Of a stretch of DNA of 7,565 nucleotides, positions 1-5,229 are shown piece after piece. How positions within the stretch are numbered: position 1 is the stretch's first letter; each line of letters begins with the position of its first letter. This DNA comes from Nitrososphaerales archaeon TH5893. Its GTDB lineage: Archaea; Thermoproteota; Nitrososphaeria; Nitrososphaerales; Nitrososphaeraceae. A program made the position numbers and the translations under genes. The stretch covers positions 1 through 7,565 of the forward strand of contig JAATVT010000148.1 in assembly GCA_014523685.1 (NCBI GenBank), read 5' to 3'. Below the pieces are notes generated by a model, which was not told the DNA's origin, made no database searches, and saw only the letters and a program-made list of their open reading frames with translations.

Positions 1-109
1 CAGCTGTACACCATCTACATGATAGACCCACAAAAGGAAGGGCACTTATGAGTCCAATGCCTACAAACATTCCAATCACACACAAATTGAATTTTGTTAT
101 TTTGAACAT
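1..109 (-). CDS. N-terminal part of an unrecognised membrane or exported protein (cut by window edge)
   Basis: Reading the minus strand from the ATG at 109-107 gives 36 codons open to the window edge, so the C-terminus is missing. The product starts with a short basic stretch (MFKITKF). A hydrophobic helix follows at about residues 8-30, then a C-R-W-C pair at residues 31-34. This is the look of a signal peptide or anchor helix followed by an extracytoplasmic CxxC, which could bind metal or form a disulfide. A second ATG ten bases upstream, in another frame, gives only a 34-residue non-hydrophobic product, so the start at 109 is preferred. Family unknown. The gene diverges from the oxidoreductase at 688 across a long spacer. 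Confidence 0.5.
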   Translation of the reverse strand, partial: MFKITKFNLCVIGMFVGIGLISALPFVGLSCRWCTA

Positions 110-157
110 ATTCGAACATTATTTCTTGTCCGAGCTATTACTAGTATTCTCAGTTAC

Positions 158-177
158 AATGCTAAGAAATTAGCATT
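158..177 (+). other. Perfect 8-bp hairpin with GAAA loop
   Basis: AATGCTAA at 158-165 and TTAGCATT at 170-177 are exact reverse complements around the four bases GAAA. Read as plus-strand RNA this is a stem with a GNRA-type tetraloop, a stable RNA motif. Read as DNA it is a dyad 49-68 bases upstream of the minus-strand start at 109. Its function is unknown. Confidence 0.4.
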
Positions 178-324
178 CTATATGAGGGATCAGAAATGAT
201 TTAGATGATTCAGTATGAATGAAACACAAGTAAACGGTGAGATTTAATCACAGCTGGAAATATCGATTGATGTGAAGTAATAAATCTTTGATCAAAACAA
301 CAAGACTAAGGAGTAAGATATATT

Positions 325-396
325 ATGACAAAAAATAATGCTAACATTCAATGTATTGATTATTCAATACGAGATGTTAATCTGTTAAAGGATTAA
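325..396 (+). CDS. Possible 23-residue micro-ORF with upstream AAGGAG
   Basis: An ATG at 325 opens a 23-codon frame (starting MTKNNANIQC) ending TAA at 394-396. AAGGAG lies at 308-313, a plausible ribosome binding site 11 bases before the start. The stop overlaps the ATG (396) of a second 31-codon frame that ends at 491, an arrangement seen with coupled translation. Neither product resembles anything I know. Both frames are short enough to arise by chance, and two hairpins (353-370, 377-396) overlap the first. Treat as a tentative micro-ORF. Confidence 0.15.
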   Translation: MTKNNANIQCIDYSIRDVNLLKD

Positions 397-628
397 TGAA
401 TATGAAATCATATGGAAATAGAAGTCAGATGCGTCCATCTTTACCCAATATTCATGTCGTATTATGTTTCTGTAGAAAGAATAGTCGCTAATAGTCTAGA
501 GGTCATAAAAAACTTACTCCATCTGAGCATTTCCCCCATCCTAAAATAAGCCCTATTAATGTGATCATTACTTTCCGATTATACAAGTTAAAACTATAAT
601 GTTTACTATAAATTAGGAATATAGCTCC

Positions 629-656
629 TAGAATGTTCTAAGAAAGTATTTTATAA
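629..656 (+). promoter_or_regulatory. Promoter of the DsbA-family gene: dyad, purine-rich BRE-like element and TATA box
   Basis: TTTTATAAG at 648-656 matches an archaeal TATA box, preceded by purine-rich AGAAAG (641-646), a possible BRE. A transcript start about 25 bases downstream would fall near 677-680, giving a leader of about ten bases before the ATG at 688. Just upstream, TAGAA and TTCTA (629-640, two-base spacer) form a dyad in the position expected for an activator or repressor site. The TATA call is good; the operator is inferred. Confidence 0.5.
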
Positions 657-687
657 GCAAATTTTGAAAGTTAGTTAAATCAAAATT

Positions 688-1470
688 ATGCTTCTGCATA
701 GAAAACGTCCGGCCACTTTTGTTACTAAAACTATTTTATTAATAGGAATTTTTGTATTAATCATAATTACAACTGCTGCTATTATTCTAACATATTCTTC
801 TTCACCAGACTTAGAAAACAACCAATACTATTACAACGTGTATGCTATTGTAGAACAACAAGCACAAAATGAAATGAAGGATCTTTCATTAGATAATCTA
901 ATACAGCAAGGTTCTCCATACTTGGGTAATCCTTTAACTGCCCCTGTTACGATTATTGATTTCAGTGACTTCCAATGCTACCTGTGTGCCAGATATGTAA
1001 AAGCTACAGAGCCCATAATCAAGGAAGCATATATTGATACAGGGAAGGTTGCCTTGGTCTTCAAACATTTACCTAATAGAGGATTTGATTCTATGGGAGC
1101 ATCTATCGCTGCTCAATGTACACATGAACAGGAAAAATTCTGGGATTTTCACAAGTTATTATATGAAAATCAAAAACCAATTGATTCTGGATGGGTCAAC
1201 AAAGAGAACTTGAAAAAATTTGTAGCCATGATACATGGATTAGATATGGACAAGTTTAATGTTTGCTTCGATAGTCAAAAATATAGATCCTTTGTGGAAA
1301 AAGATATTAAACTAGGATCGTCGTTTGGATTTCAAGATACTCCTTCATTTGTAATTGTAAACAGCAAGGATGGTTCTAGTCCTGAAATGCTAAAGGGTGC
1401 ACATCCGTTCTCTTCATTTAAAGCAATAATAGACAGAAAGCTTGCAGAAATAAAAAATGAAGCCCAATAA
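688..1470 (+). CDS. Membrane-anchored DsbA-family thiol-disulfide oxidoreductase
   Basis: The 260-residue product has a basic N-terminus, one membrane helix at about residues 16-35, a linker, and a thioredoxin-fold domain of the DsbA/BdbD type from about residue 75. The active site is C97-Y-L-C100 in the context DFSDFQCYLC. The cis-proline loop is visible as T218-P219 (QDTPSF). C144 and C193 form a second cysteine pair in the helical insert that could make a structural disulfide. The orientation implies an extracytoplasmic catalytic domain anchored to the cell surface, forming or reshuffling disulfides in secreted proteins. No DsbB/VKOR-type partner is seen in the window. The ATG at 688 fits a TATA box about 35 bases upstream. 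Family assignment is firm; the redox direction and substrates are unknown. Confidence 0.9.
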   Translation: MLLHRKRPATFVTKTILLIGIFVLIIITTAAIILTYSSSPDLENNQYYYNVYAIVEQQAQNEMKDLSLDNLIQQGSPYLGNPLTAPVTIIDFSDFQCYLCARYVKATEPIIKEAYIDTGKVALVFKHLPNRGFDSMGASIAAQCTHEQEKFWDFHKLLYENQKPIDSGWVNKENLKKFVAMIHGLDMDKFNVCFDSQKYRSFVEKDIKLGSSFGFQDTPSFVIVNSKDGSSPEMLKGAHPFSSFKAIIDRKLAEIKNEAQ

Positions 1471-1476
1471 TTATTC

Positions 1477-1514
1477 TAAGATCTAATCCATGAAGGCACT
1501 TTCATAAGGTCTTA
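1477..1514 (+). terminator. Nested hairpin just after the oxidoreductase stop
   Basis: Seven bases after the TAA, TAAGATC (1477-1483) can pair with GGTCTTA (1508-1514) with one G-U pair. Inside it, ATGAA (1490-1494) pairs with TTCAT (1501-1505). No long T-run follows directly, so this may be a 3' UTR structure protecting the message rather than a true terminator. Confidence 0.3.
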
Positions 1515-1541
1515 ATTCATTGTCAATCCCAATTTCAATTC

Positions 1542-1565
1542 TATTTTCAAAATATTTTGAAAATA
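1542..1565. repeat. Perfect 24-base palindrome, AT-rich
   Basis: TATTTTCAAAAT (1542-1553) is followed immediately by its exact reverse complement (1554-1565). A further TATTTTCAA copy lies at 1582-1590, in the same orientation as the left arm. The site sits in the 239-base spacer between the oxidoreductase and the 73-residue gene, about 145 bases before the latter's start. It could be a dimer-binding operator or a transcription-end structure. Low sequence complexity makes chance less improbable than the length suggests. Confidence 0.5.
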
Positions 1566-1679
1566 TTTTATTCTACCAACATATTTTCAATTCCTATAAC
1601 TCTTTACTCCTGTAGTCTTTATCATTATTAAAGAATTTAATAACAACAAGATTAGTTGATGACGCTCATATAGCCAAAC

Positions 1680-1690
1680 CATAAAATACA
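1680..1690 (+). promoter_or_regulatory. Possible TATA box for the 73-residue gene
   Basis: CATAAAATACA is centred about 25 bases before the ATG at 1710. That predicts a leaderless or nearly leaderless transcript, common in archaea. The match to a TATA consensus is moderate. Confidence 0.3.
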
Positions 1691-1709
1691 TTATTGAATA
1701 ACATTACGT

Positions 1710-1931
1710 ATGGTTAAAAGTCTGAATATCGACAGAAATAATGGAATAGCTGTTATTGAAATTAACAGGGATGAATTTACTGACATAGTTGATTCAGTTT
1801 ATTACATGACAGACAAAGTGAAAAGGGATTTGCTAGAAAACTTGCCATCTAACGAAAAAGACAGAACTAGGCTTGATAATTTTAGTGCATTAAAGGAAGA
1901 CCTTAGAAGAATATTGGGGTCTTTAAATTGA
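1710..1931 (+). CDS. Unrecognised small charged protein, 73 residues
   Basis: The product is soluble-looking, without a signal peptide or membrane helix, and rich in Asp, Glu, Lys and Arg. The first 25 residues alternate hydrophobic and polar (NGIAVIEINRDEF), suggesting a short beta hairpin. The remainder (from about residue 27) looks helical, ending in an amphipathic stretch near residues 58-72 (SALKEDLRRILGSL). No cysteine and no known motif are seen. The size would suit a small regulator or adaptor, but nothing in the sequence shows a function. Its stop overlaps the last bases of the patatin-like remnant on the other strand. A TATA-like element 25 bases upstream supports the ATG used. Confidence 0.6.
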   Translation: MVKSLNIDRNNGIAVIEINRDEFTDIVDSVYYMTDKVKRDLLENLPSNEKDRTRLDNFSALKEDLRRILGSLN

Positions 1932-2454
1932 GCTCTCCGTAATTTTTTCTATGGGTATCTTATAGGATCCCTCTTTCGAAACTATAAGACCTGCATACTC
2001 TTGAATCGCCTTCTGTGGCCCTCACATGTTGCATTGTAATACCATCACGATAATTTAGTATACGCTCATTTGTTGTCTCCTTGTTATTTTGTATATTTTT
2101 TCGGCCATCATCATATCTAGTTTCGCACAAATAACTATCAAACGTAACAGCACTTGTTGCATCCAGTACAAACAGAGGTCTATTCTTTCTAGTACCGTCA
2201 GATTTATCTTTTTCAATTAACCTTTCACATAGGGCTCGATATACCCCTAATTCATACGCTCCAAGTGCACCTCCACCTTGCAGGATTAGCGCCCTTTTGA
2301 TTCTTGTTTTAGAATTAGATCGAAGAATAAAGTCCGTACATGTATGACCAAGAAGGATTCTAATGTCAGGATCTTTAGGAAGCAATGTATAATAGAGATA
2401 CAAATCTAGACCAGTACTTAAAAAAATGAGAGGGAATGTTAAAAAGAAATACAA
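1923..2454 (-). pseudogene. Broken patatin-like phospholipase (core deleted, probable frameshift)
   Basis: Intact patatin-like proteins are acyl hydrolases with an oxyanion-hole glycine run, a G-x-S-x-G serine and a D-G-G/A aspartate. An open frame from 2454 to 1960 contains the oxyanion-hole motif at residues 60-68 (GGGALGAYE) and a typical following helix (GVYRALCERL). At N-R-P-L-F (near 2170) it jumps straight to V-L-D-A-T-S-A-V-T-F-D-S-Y, which resembles a region much later in these proteins. The expected D-I-V-A-G-T-S-I-G-A segment with the catalytic serine is absent, and no D-G-G/A follows. After residue 144 the frame turns unlike protein, while another minus frame reads AIQEYAGLIVSKEGSYKI to a stop at 1923-1925, consistent with a frameshift near 2000-2015. 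No credible start fits: the only early ATG (2454) is antisense inside the hydrolase gene, with an in-frame TTG at 2385 as the alternative. A non-functional remnant. Confidence 0.75.
2386..2394 (+). promoter_or_regulatory. TATA box for the polyglutamate hydrolase gene
   Basis: ATGTATAAT is centred near 2391. A start of transcription about 26 bases on (near 2417) leaves a leader of roughly nine bases before the ATG at 2426. This favours 2426 over the internal ATG at 2561. The element lies inside the antisense patatin-like remnant, so the gene seems to draw its promoter from decayed sequence. Confidence 0.35.
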
Positions 2455-3382
2455 GAAGAACTATAAAGGCTTCTACACCGCTCAATTCGTACCAGATATT
2501 AGCAAAGTTAGTAATGGTCACCGTCGCGAGCATTGTTCAGCAAACCGTAGCCGGCTTAATATGATAGGGATAAATCAAGGTCAACAAATTCGTATAGTAA
2601 GACCCATAGCAAAAGGGAATAGTACACTCGCGGTCTATACGGTAAGTGACGTTCATGATCAGGAACCAAATACTGTATTTGTGGTGGGGTACACGAAACC
2701 CGAAGATCTACGGGATCGCTTGGAACTCTTGAGTACTAGTCCTTTTAGGGGAAAAGTTAAAGCTCAAGTCACCATGAATCTTACCGATGCTGAGGCAGAA
2801 GATAAGAGTGAATTTGTCGAACATCTAATTGATAACGGCTATAATACGAAACTAATTGTCATCGCTCCGCATGGCGGCAATATCGAAAAACATACTGATG
2901 AGCAAGCAGAACGTATTTGTGAGCAGCTTCCAGACAGGTATGTCTCTGCATGGATTTGTAAAGGTTTTAAACAAGGGGGTGGTGCCTATGACCGTTGGCA
3001 CATTACTTCGACTGATATTAACGAAGAATCATTCCCGAAACTTAAATCGATAATTGGGCGTCACTTTGAATATTCCGTTGCCTTCCATGGATGGGACAAT
3101 GATTCCATTTGCATCGGAGGAGGACAATCAACGCCGCCCCATTTAAAACAGCAAATTAAAGAGGCCATTGTGAACGCCGTTTCGGGCTCTGGGATTTCAG
3201 TGGAAACGGATGAAGACCGGACCTGCCCAGGAGACTTTAACGGAAGTAACTCAGGAAATATTGTAAACCGCCTAAGCACAAAAGGTTTACAAATCGAACA
3301 ATCTAAAAAGGCCCGCGCACGTTACGGTATTAAAATCGCCGACGCGGTTACCGACATCTTCGATCCCCTGATCAAGGTATGA
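2426..3382 (+). CDS. Poly-gamma-glutamate hydrolase-family protein (PghP/YjqB-like zinc peptidase)
   Basis: The 318-residue product carries the hallmarks of the DUF867/PghP family, whose phage member cleaves poly-gamma-glutamate with a carboxypeptidase-like zinc fold. Visible motifs are APHGGNIE (H149, E154), W-H-I-T-S-T (H192), A-F-H-G-W (H221) and I-E-Q-S (E291). The histidines and E154 are the likely zinc ligands and E291 the likely catalytic glutamate. Residues 60-140 are an extra N-terminal domain absent from the shortest relatives. Residues 1-45 are lysine-rich and not hydrophobic, so no signal peptide is evident; M46 (2561) is an alternative start. A 60-base sample (3301-3360) is 50% G+C against 32% for 4201-4260, and arginine is mostly CGN, suggesting transfer from bacteria or phage. 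Substrate in this host is unproven; related amide-linked glutamate polymers are possible. Confidence 0.85.
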   Translation: MRGNVKKKYKKNYKGFYTAQFVPDISKVSNGHRREHCSANRSRLNMIGINQGQQIRIVRPIAKGNSTLAVYTVSDVHDQEPNTVFVVGYTKPEDLRDRLELLSTSPFRGKVKAQVTMNLTDAEAEDKSEFVEHLIDNGYNTKLIVIAPHGGNIEKHTDEQAERICEQLPDRYVSAWICKGFKQGGGAYDRWHITSTDINEESFPKLKSIIGRHFEYSVAFHGWDNDSICIGGGQSTPPHLKQQIKEAIVNAVSGSGISVETDEDRTCPGDFNGSNSGNIVNRLSTKGLQIEQSKKARARYGIKIADAVTDIFDPLIKV

Positions 3383-3447
3383 TCGCACTGGCGTTTGGAT
3401 TTTACCTACAATTCGAAATGGGCTAGATTCATGTAAGCGAAGGCCAA

Positions 3448-3481
3448 CAATAAAGCTCTATTGCTTTCTGTACGTCCTTTT
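3448..3481 (+). terminator. Weak hairpin plus T-run after the hydrolase
   Basis: CAATA (3448-3452) pairs with TATTG (3459-3463), and a pyrimidine-rich stretch ending in five T (3477-3481) follows. T-runs are the usual archaeal termination signal. It lies between two convergent genes and ends at the stop codon of the membrane protein on the other strand. Confidence 0.3.
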
Positions 3482-4446
3482 TAGTGTTGCATAGTATCTA
3501 TTCTTTTAAACGAGAAGAAGTTTTTGTAACCAAGCAAGGCTGCTGCCAAACAAAGACCGGAGCTATTGTAAAAAATATCCCATATCCATACATCATTTTG
3601 AACTGTATCAGGGCCATACGCAGTACTATAAGCAAATCCAGTATCTCCTATGACATTTAGTATCATTGAAATAGACAGAAGCAGTATCCAAATAGAAGAT
3701 ACAGGGGCAAGAGAAGACACTTCGTCTACCTCCTTGTTTACTTCTTTTTTTTGTTCAGGAGTATAGCTTAAACGCTTGCTGCTTAGCCTTCTTGCTGCCC
3801 AAAAAATCAATATAGCTGGAAAAACCATTATTGCATCTAGTATCGGGTAAGCAATGGTAACGAATATTACAGAAATGTCAATTGTCTGACTAGACACCAG
3901 TCGGAGAGTACTTACTATAACATCAATAATAAAAACTAAAATTACTACGATAATGATCGCTATCAAAATAAGAACAAATGGTTCAAATTCCTTCCTAAAA
4001 AAATGATAATACAAACTATACAGGAAATAACCAAAAAATCCATACCCTATAAACCAAAATACATCTTGTATCGCAATATTCGAAGATTGTTGATACTGGA
4101 AGGTCCAAATAATATGAGCAACAAACCACAGTACCAAGAAAATACAAATCGACAGATGCATTTTATTATTATCATAAAAGCCGGGGATGACCCTGTCATG
4201 TTCTGGGTACACTTGAAGTTTATCCTCTTGCTTTTTTATGCTTCTTTTGTATCTAAAAACCATAACAAACGCTATAACCATTGGAATCCCCACTGTGATA
4301 GTCGATGTTAGATTGGAAAAGTAAGACCTGCTATTTTCGTCTGGAGAAAACACGATAAAAGAGTTTGTAATAATAATCGATACAATCAACGATACTGAGA
4401 GTACAATACTATTTCTATTGTTCTTGTAGGAAAGGATTTTTGACAT
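3481..4446 (-). CDS. Eight-helix membrane protein, orphan sensor-like module
   Basis: The 321-residue product from the ATG at 4446 has about eight hydrophobic segments, with basic loops after helices 2, 4 and 6. Numbering is from the alternative GTG start at 4455: about 16-36, 49-67, 98-117, 131-150, 158-183, 194-220, 254-270, 290-310. Conserved-looking membrane-edge residues are Y203-P204..D207 (IAYPILDAIM), G270-D271..F274-A-Y, and W292-D293..Y296..S299-G300. I recall this order (YP..D, then D..Y, then W..Y) from N-terminal multi-helix domains of membrane-bound GGDEF/EAL proteins and histidine kinases. Here no catalytic domain is attached. A TATA-like CGATATAC near 4478 predicts transcription from about 4452, which favours the ATG at 4446 over the GTG. 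Signal sensing or a structural role is inference. Confidence 0.75.
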   Translation of the reverse strand: MSKILSYKNNRNSIVLSVSLIVSIIITNSFIVFSPDENSRSYFSNLTSTITVGIPMVIAFVMVFRYKRSIKKQEDKLQVYPEHDRVIPGFYDNNKMHLSICIFLVLWFVAHIIWTFQYQQSSNIAIQDVFWFIGYGFFGYFLYSLYYHFFRKEFEPFVLILIAIIIVVILVFIIDVIVSTLRLVSSQTIDISVIFVTIAYPILDAIMVFPAILIFWAARRLSSKRLSYTPEQKKEVNKEVDEVSSLAPVSSIWILLLSISMILNVIGDTGFAYSTAYGPDTVQNDVWIWDIFYNSSGLCLAAALLGYKNFFSFKRIDTMQH

Positions 4447-4524
4447 TTGCCCCACTTTGCATGCCTGACAAGTAGTATATCGACACCGCGTAGTTTAACT
4501 TTTATTATATTCTTTGTAAGAGAG

Positions 4525-4755
4525 TTAACAAAAACTAAATGGACACCCATCATGAAAACTTGATATGCTTCCACTATCATTCATTTCTGCAGCATACTCG
4601 CCATCACTATCATTATCACCAGTCATATTCTCTGTCGTTGTAGTGACCACGTTTCCGTCGGTCTTGTTCTGAGCAGAAGGAAAGGATGGCGTACTTGCAA
4701 AAGCAATAGTCAATAGTATTGTTGCGACAATCATAGTAACGACTATCGTAGTCAC
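4525..4755 (-). CDS. Small secreted sequon-rich peptide, 76 residues
   Basis: The start is GTG at 4755. It is preceded directly by a stop in the same frame, and a TATA-like TTTAAGTA centred near 4782 predicts a leaderless transcript starting there. An ATG at residue 8 is the alternative. Residues 3-20 form a signal peptide core (IVVTMIVATILLTIAFA) with probable cleavage near residues 20-29. The mature part is acidic and polar, with four N-x-S/T sites (N30, N43, N48, N59), so it could be heavily glycosylated. It ends with C71 and C76 at the very C-terminus, possibly a disulfide and a potential substrate of an extracytoplasmic thiol oxidoreductase such as the one at 688. No family recognised. 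The gap to the next minus-strand gene (start 4446) is under 80 bases and may hold its own promoter. Confidence 0.55.
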   Translation of the reverse strand: MTTIVVTMIVATILLTIAFASTPSFPSAQNKTDGNVVTTTTENMTGDNDSDGEYAAEMNDSGSISSFHDGCPFSFC

Positions 4756-4762
4756 ATATCTG

Positions 4763-4799
4763 CTATACCGGGGATTTACTTAAAGATTCTCCCCGATAG
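4763..4799 (-). promoter_or_regulatory. Promoter with flanking inverted repeat, upstream of the secreted peptide
   Basis: CGGGGA (4769-4774) pairs with TCCCCG (4790-4795), and CTAT (4763-4766) with ATAG (4796-4799), leaving a two-base bulge. The 15-base centre holds, on the minus strand, the TATA-like TTTAAGTA. An inverted repeat embracing the TATA box is a natural place for a repressor that blocks TBP. The GC-rich arms stand out in AT-rich surroundings. Confidence 0.4.
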
Positions 4800-4894
4800 G
4801 GCATTCATTCGTCATATTCCCAATAATATAGAATAAATCCAAACTTTTTACAGTTGGTCGACTCCTCTTGAATCCTCATGGCTATTCTAAATCG

Positions 4895-4906
4895 TGTGTA
4901 TACACA
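4895..4906. repeat. 12-base perfect palindrome TGTGTATACACA
   Basis: TGTGTA (4895-4900) meets its exact reverse complement (4901-4906). It lies in spacer DNA about 115 bases before the micro-ORF at 5011 and 140 bases upstream of the secreted peptide's start. It could be an operator for a dimeric regulator, or chance. Confidence 0.3.
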
Positions 4907-5010
4907 TATGCAAGTTGGTCATTACAGACCACTATTAGATATGATTAAGGTATAAAGGACCACCTATACTATCAAGAAACTATTACAAGATATAAAAGAG
5001 GAGAAAGGCA

Positions 5011-5132
5011 ATGAAGCCTAACAAGAAGATAACGAATATCAGACAACTACCGGCAGAGTATTCTGAAAAGTAGAACTTGGGCGAGCTCGTGAAATACTAA
5101 AAGACTGCAGTTTATCATACCTATCGATTTAG
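5011..5132 (+). pseudogene. Possible decayed or frameshifted small gene
   Basis: An ATG at 5011 follows GAGGAG (4998-5003) and opens a 20-codon frame (MKPNKKITNIRQLPAEYSEK) ending in TAG at 5071. Shifting frame at that stop (GTA at 5070) continues with V-E-L-G-R-A-R-E-I-L-K-D-C-S to a TAG at 5130-5132. The two halves together resemble a small basic helical protein, and the strong ribosome binding site argues against pure chance. A one-base frameshift, real or a sequencing error, would explain the break. The product is not recognised. Confidence 0.25.
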
Positions 5133-5229
5133 CAGAGACAGCGGCAGATTTTAAGATTATTTGTTGACATCATTCAACTTTAATCATCGGCCGTTGCTAC
5201 AACTAACCAACAACCATGATTTCTAAAAA

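Larger units (their letters stand above)
110..687. other. Gene-poor spacer of 578 bases
   Basis: No convincing protein gene is visible on either strand. The stretch holds a GAAA-capped hairpin (158-177), two further AT-rich hairpins (353-370 and 377-396), two tiny overlapping reading frames (325-396 and 396-491), and the promoter region of the downstream oxidoreductase (629-656). It may be a long divergent regulatory region or the remains of a lost gene. Confidence 0.5.
4756..5229. other. Spacer of 474 bases with inverted repeats and a possible gene remnant
   Basis: No intact gene longer than about 20 codons is convincing here. It contains an imperfect inverted repeat in the promoter of the secreted peptide (4763-4799), a 12-base palindrome (4895-4906), and a short frame with a strong ribosome binding site that seems to continue after a frameshift (5011-5132). 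The downstream end of the SPFH gene borders it on the right. Confidence 0.5.

Noticed and set aside
110..687. tRNA, CRISPR array or insertion sequence in the left spacer
   Set aside because: No T-loop-like GTTCGA context with an acceptor stem, no regular repeats and no transposase-like frame or matching terminal inverted repeats were seen.
3061..3279. 72-codon minus-strand open frame
   Set aside because: It is antisense to the hydrolase gene across its zinc-site motif, with no independent support.
4003..4311. 102-codon plus-strand open frame
   Set aside because: It lies wholly antisense to the well-supported multi-helix membrane gene and its translation has no protein-like pattern.
4386..4580. 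64-codon minus-strand open frame bridging two genes
   Set aside because: It overlaps the start of the membrane gene and the end of the secreted peptide in a different frame. The hydrophobic content is borrowed from composition.
4852..4920. Two direct copies of AGTTGGTC as a possible repeat element
   Set aside because: Eight bases repeated once in a spacer is within chance, and the flanks share nothing.
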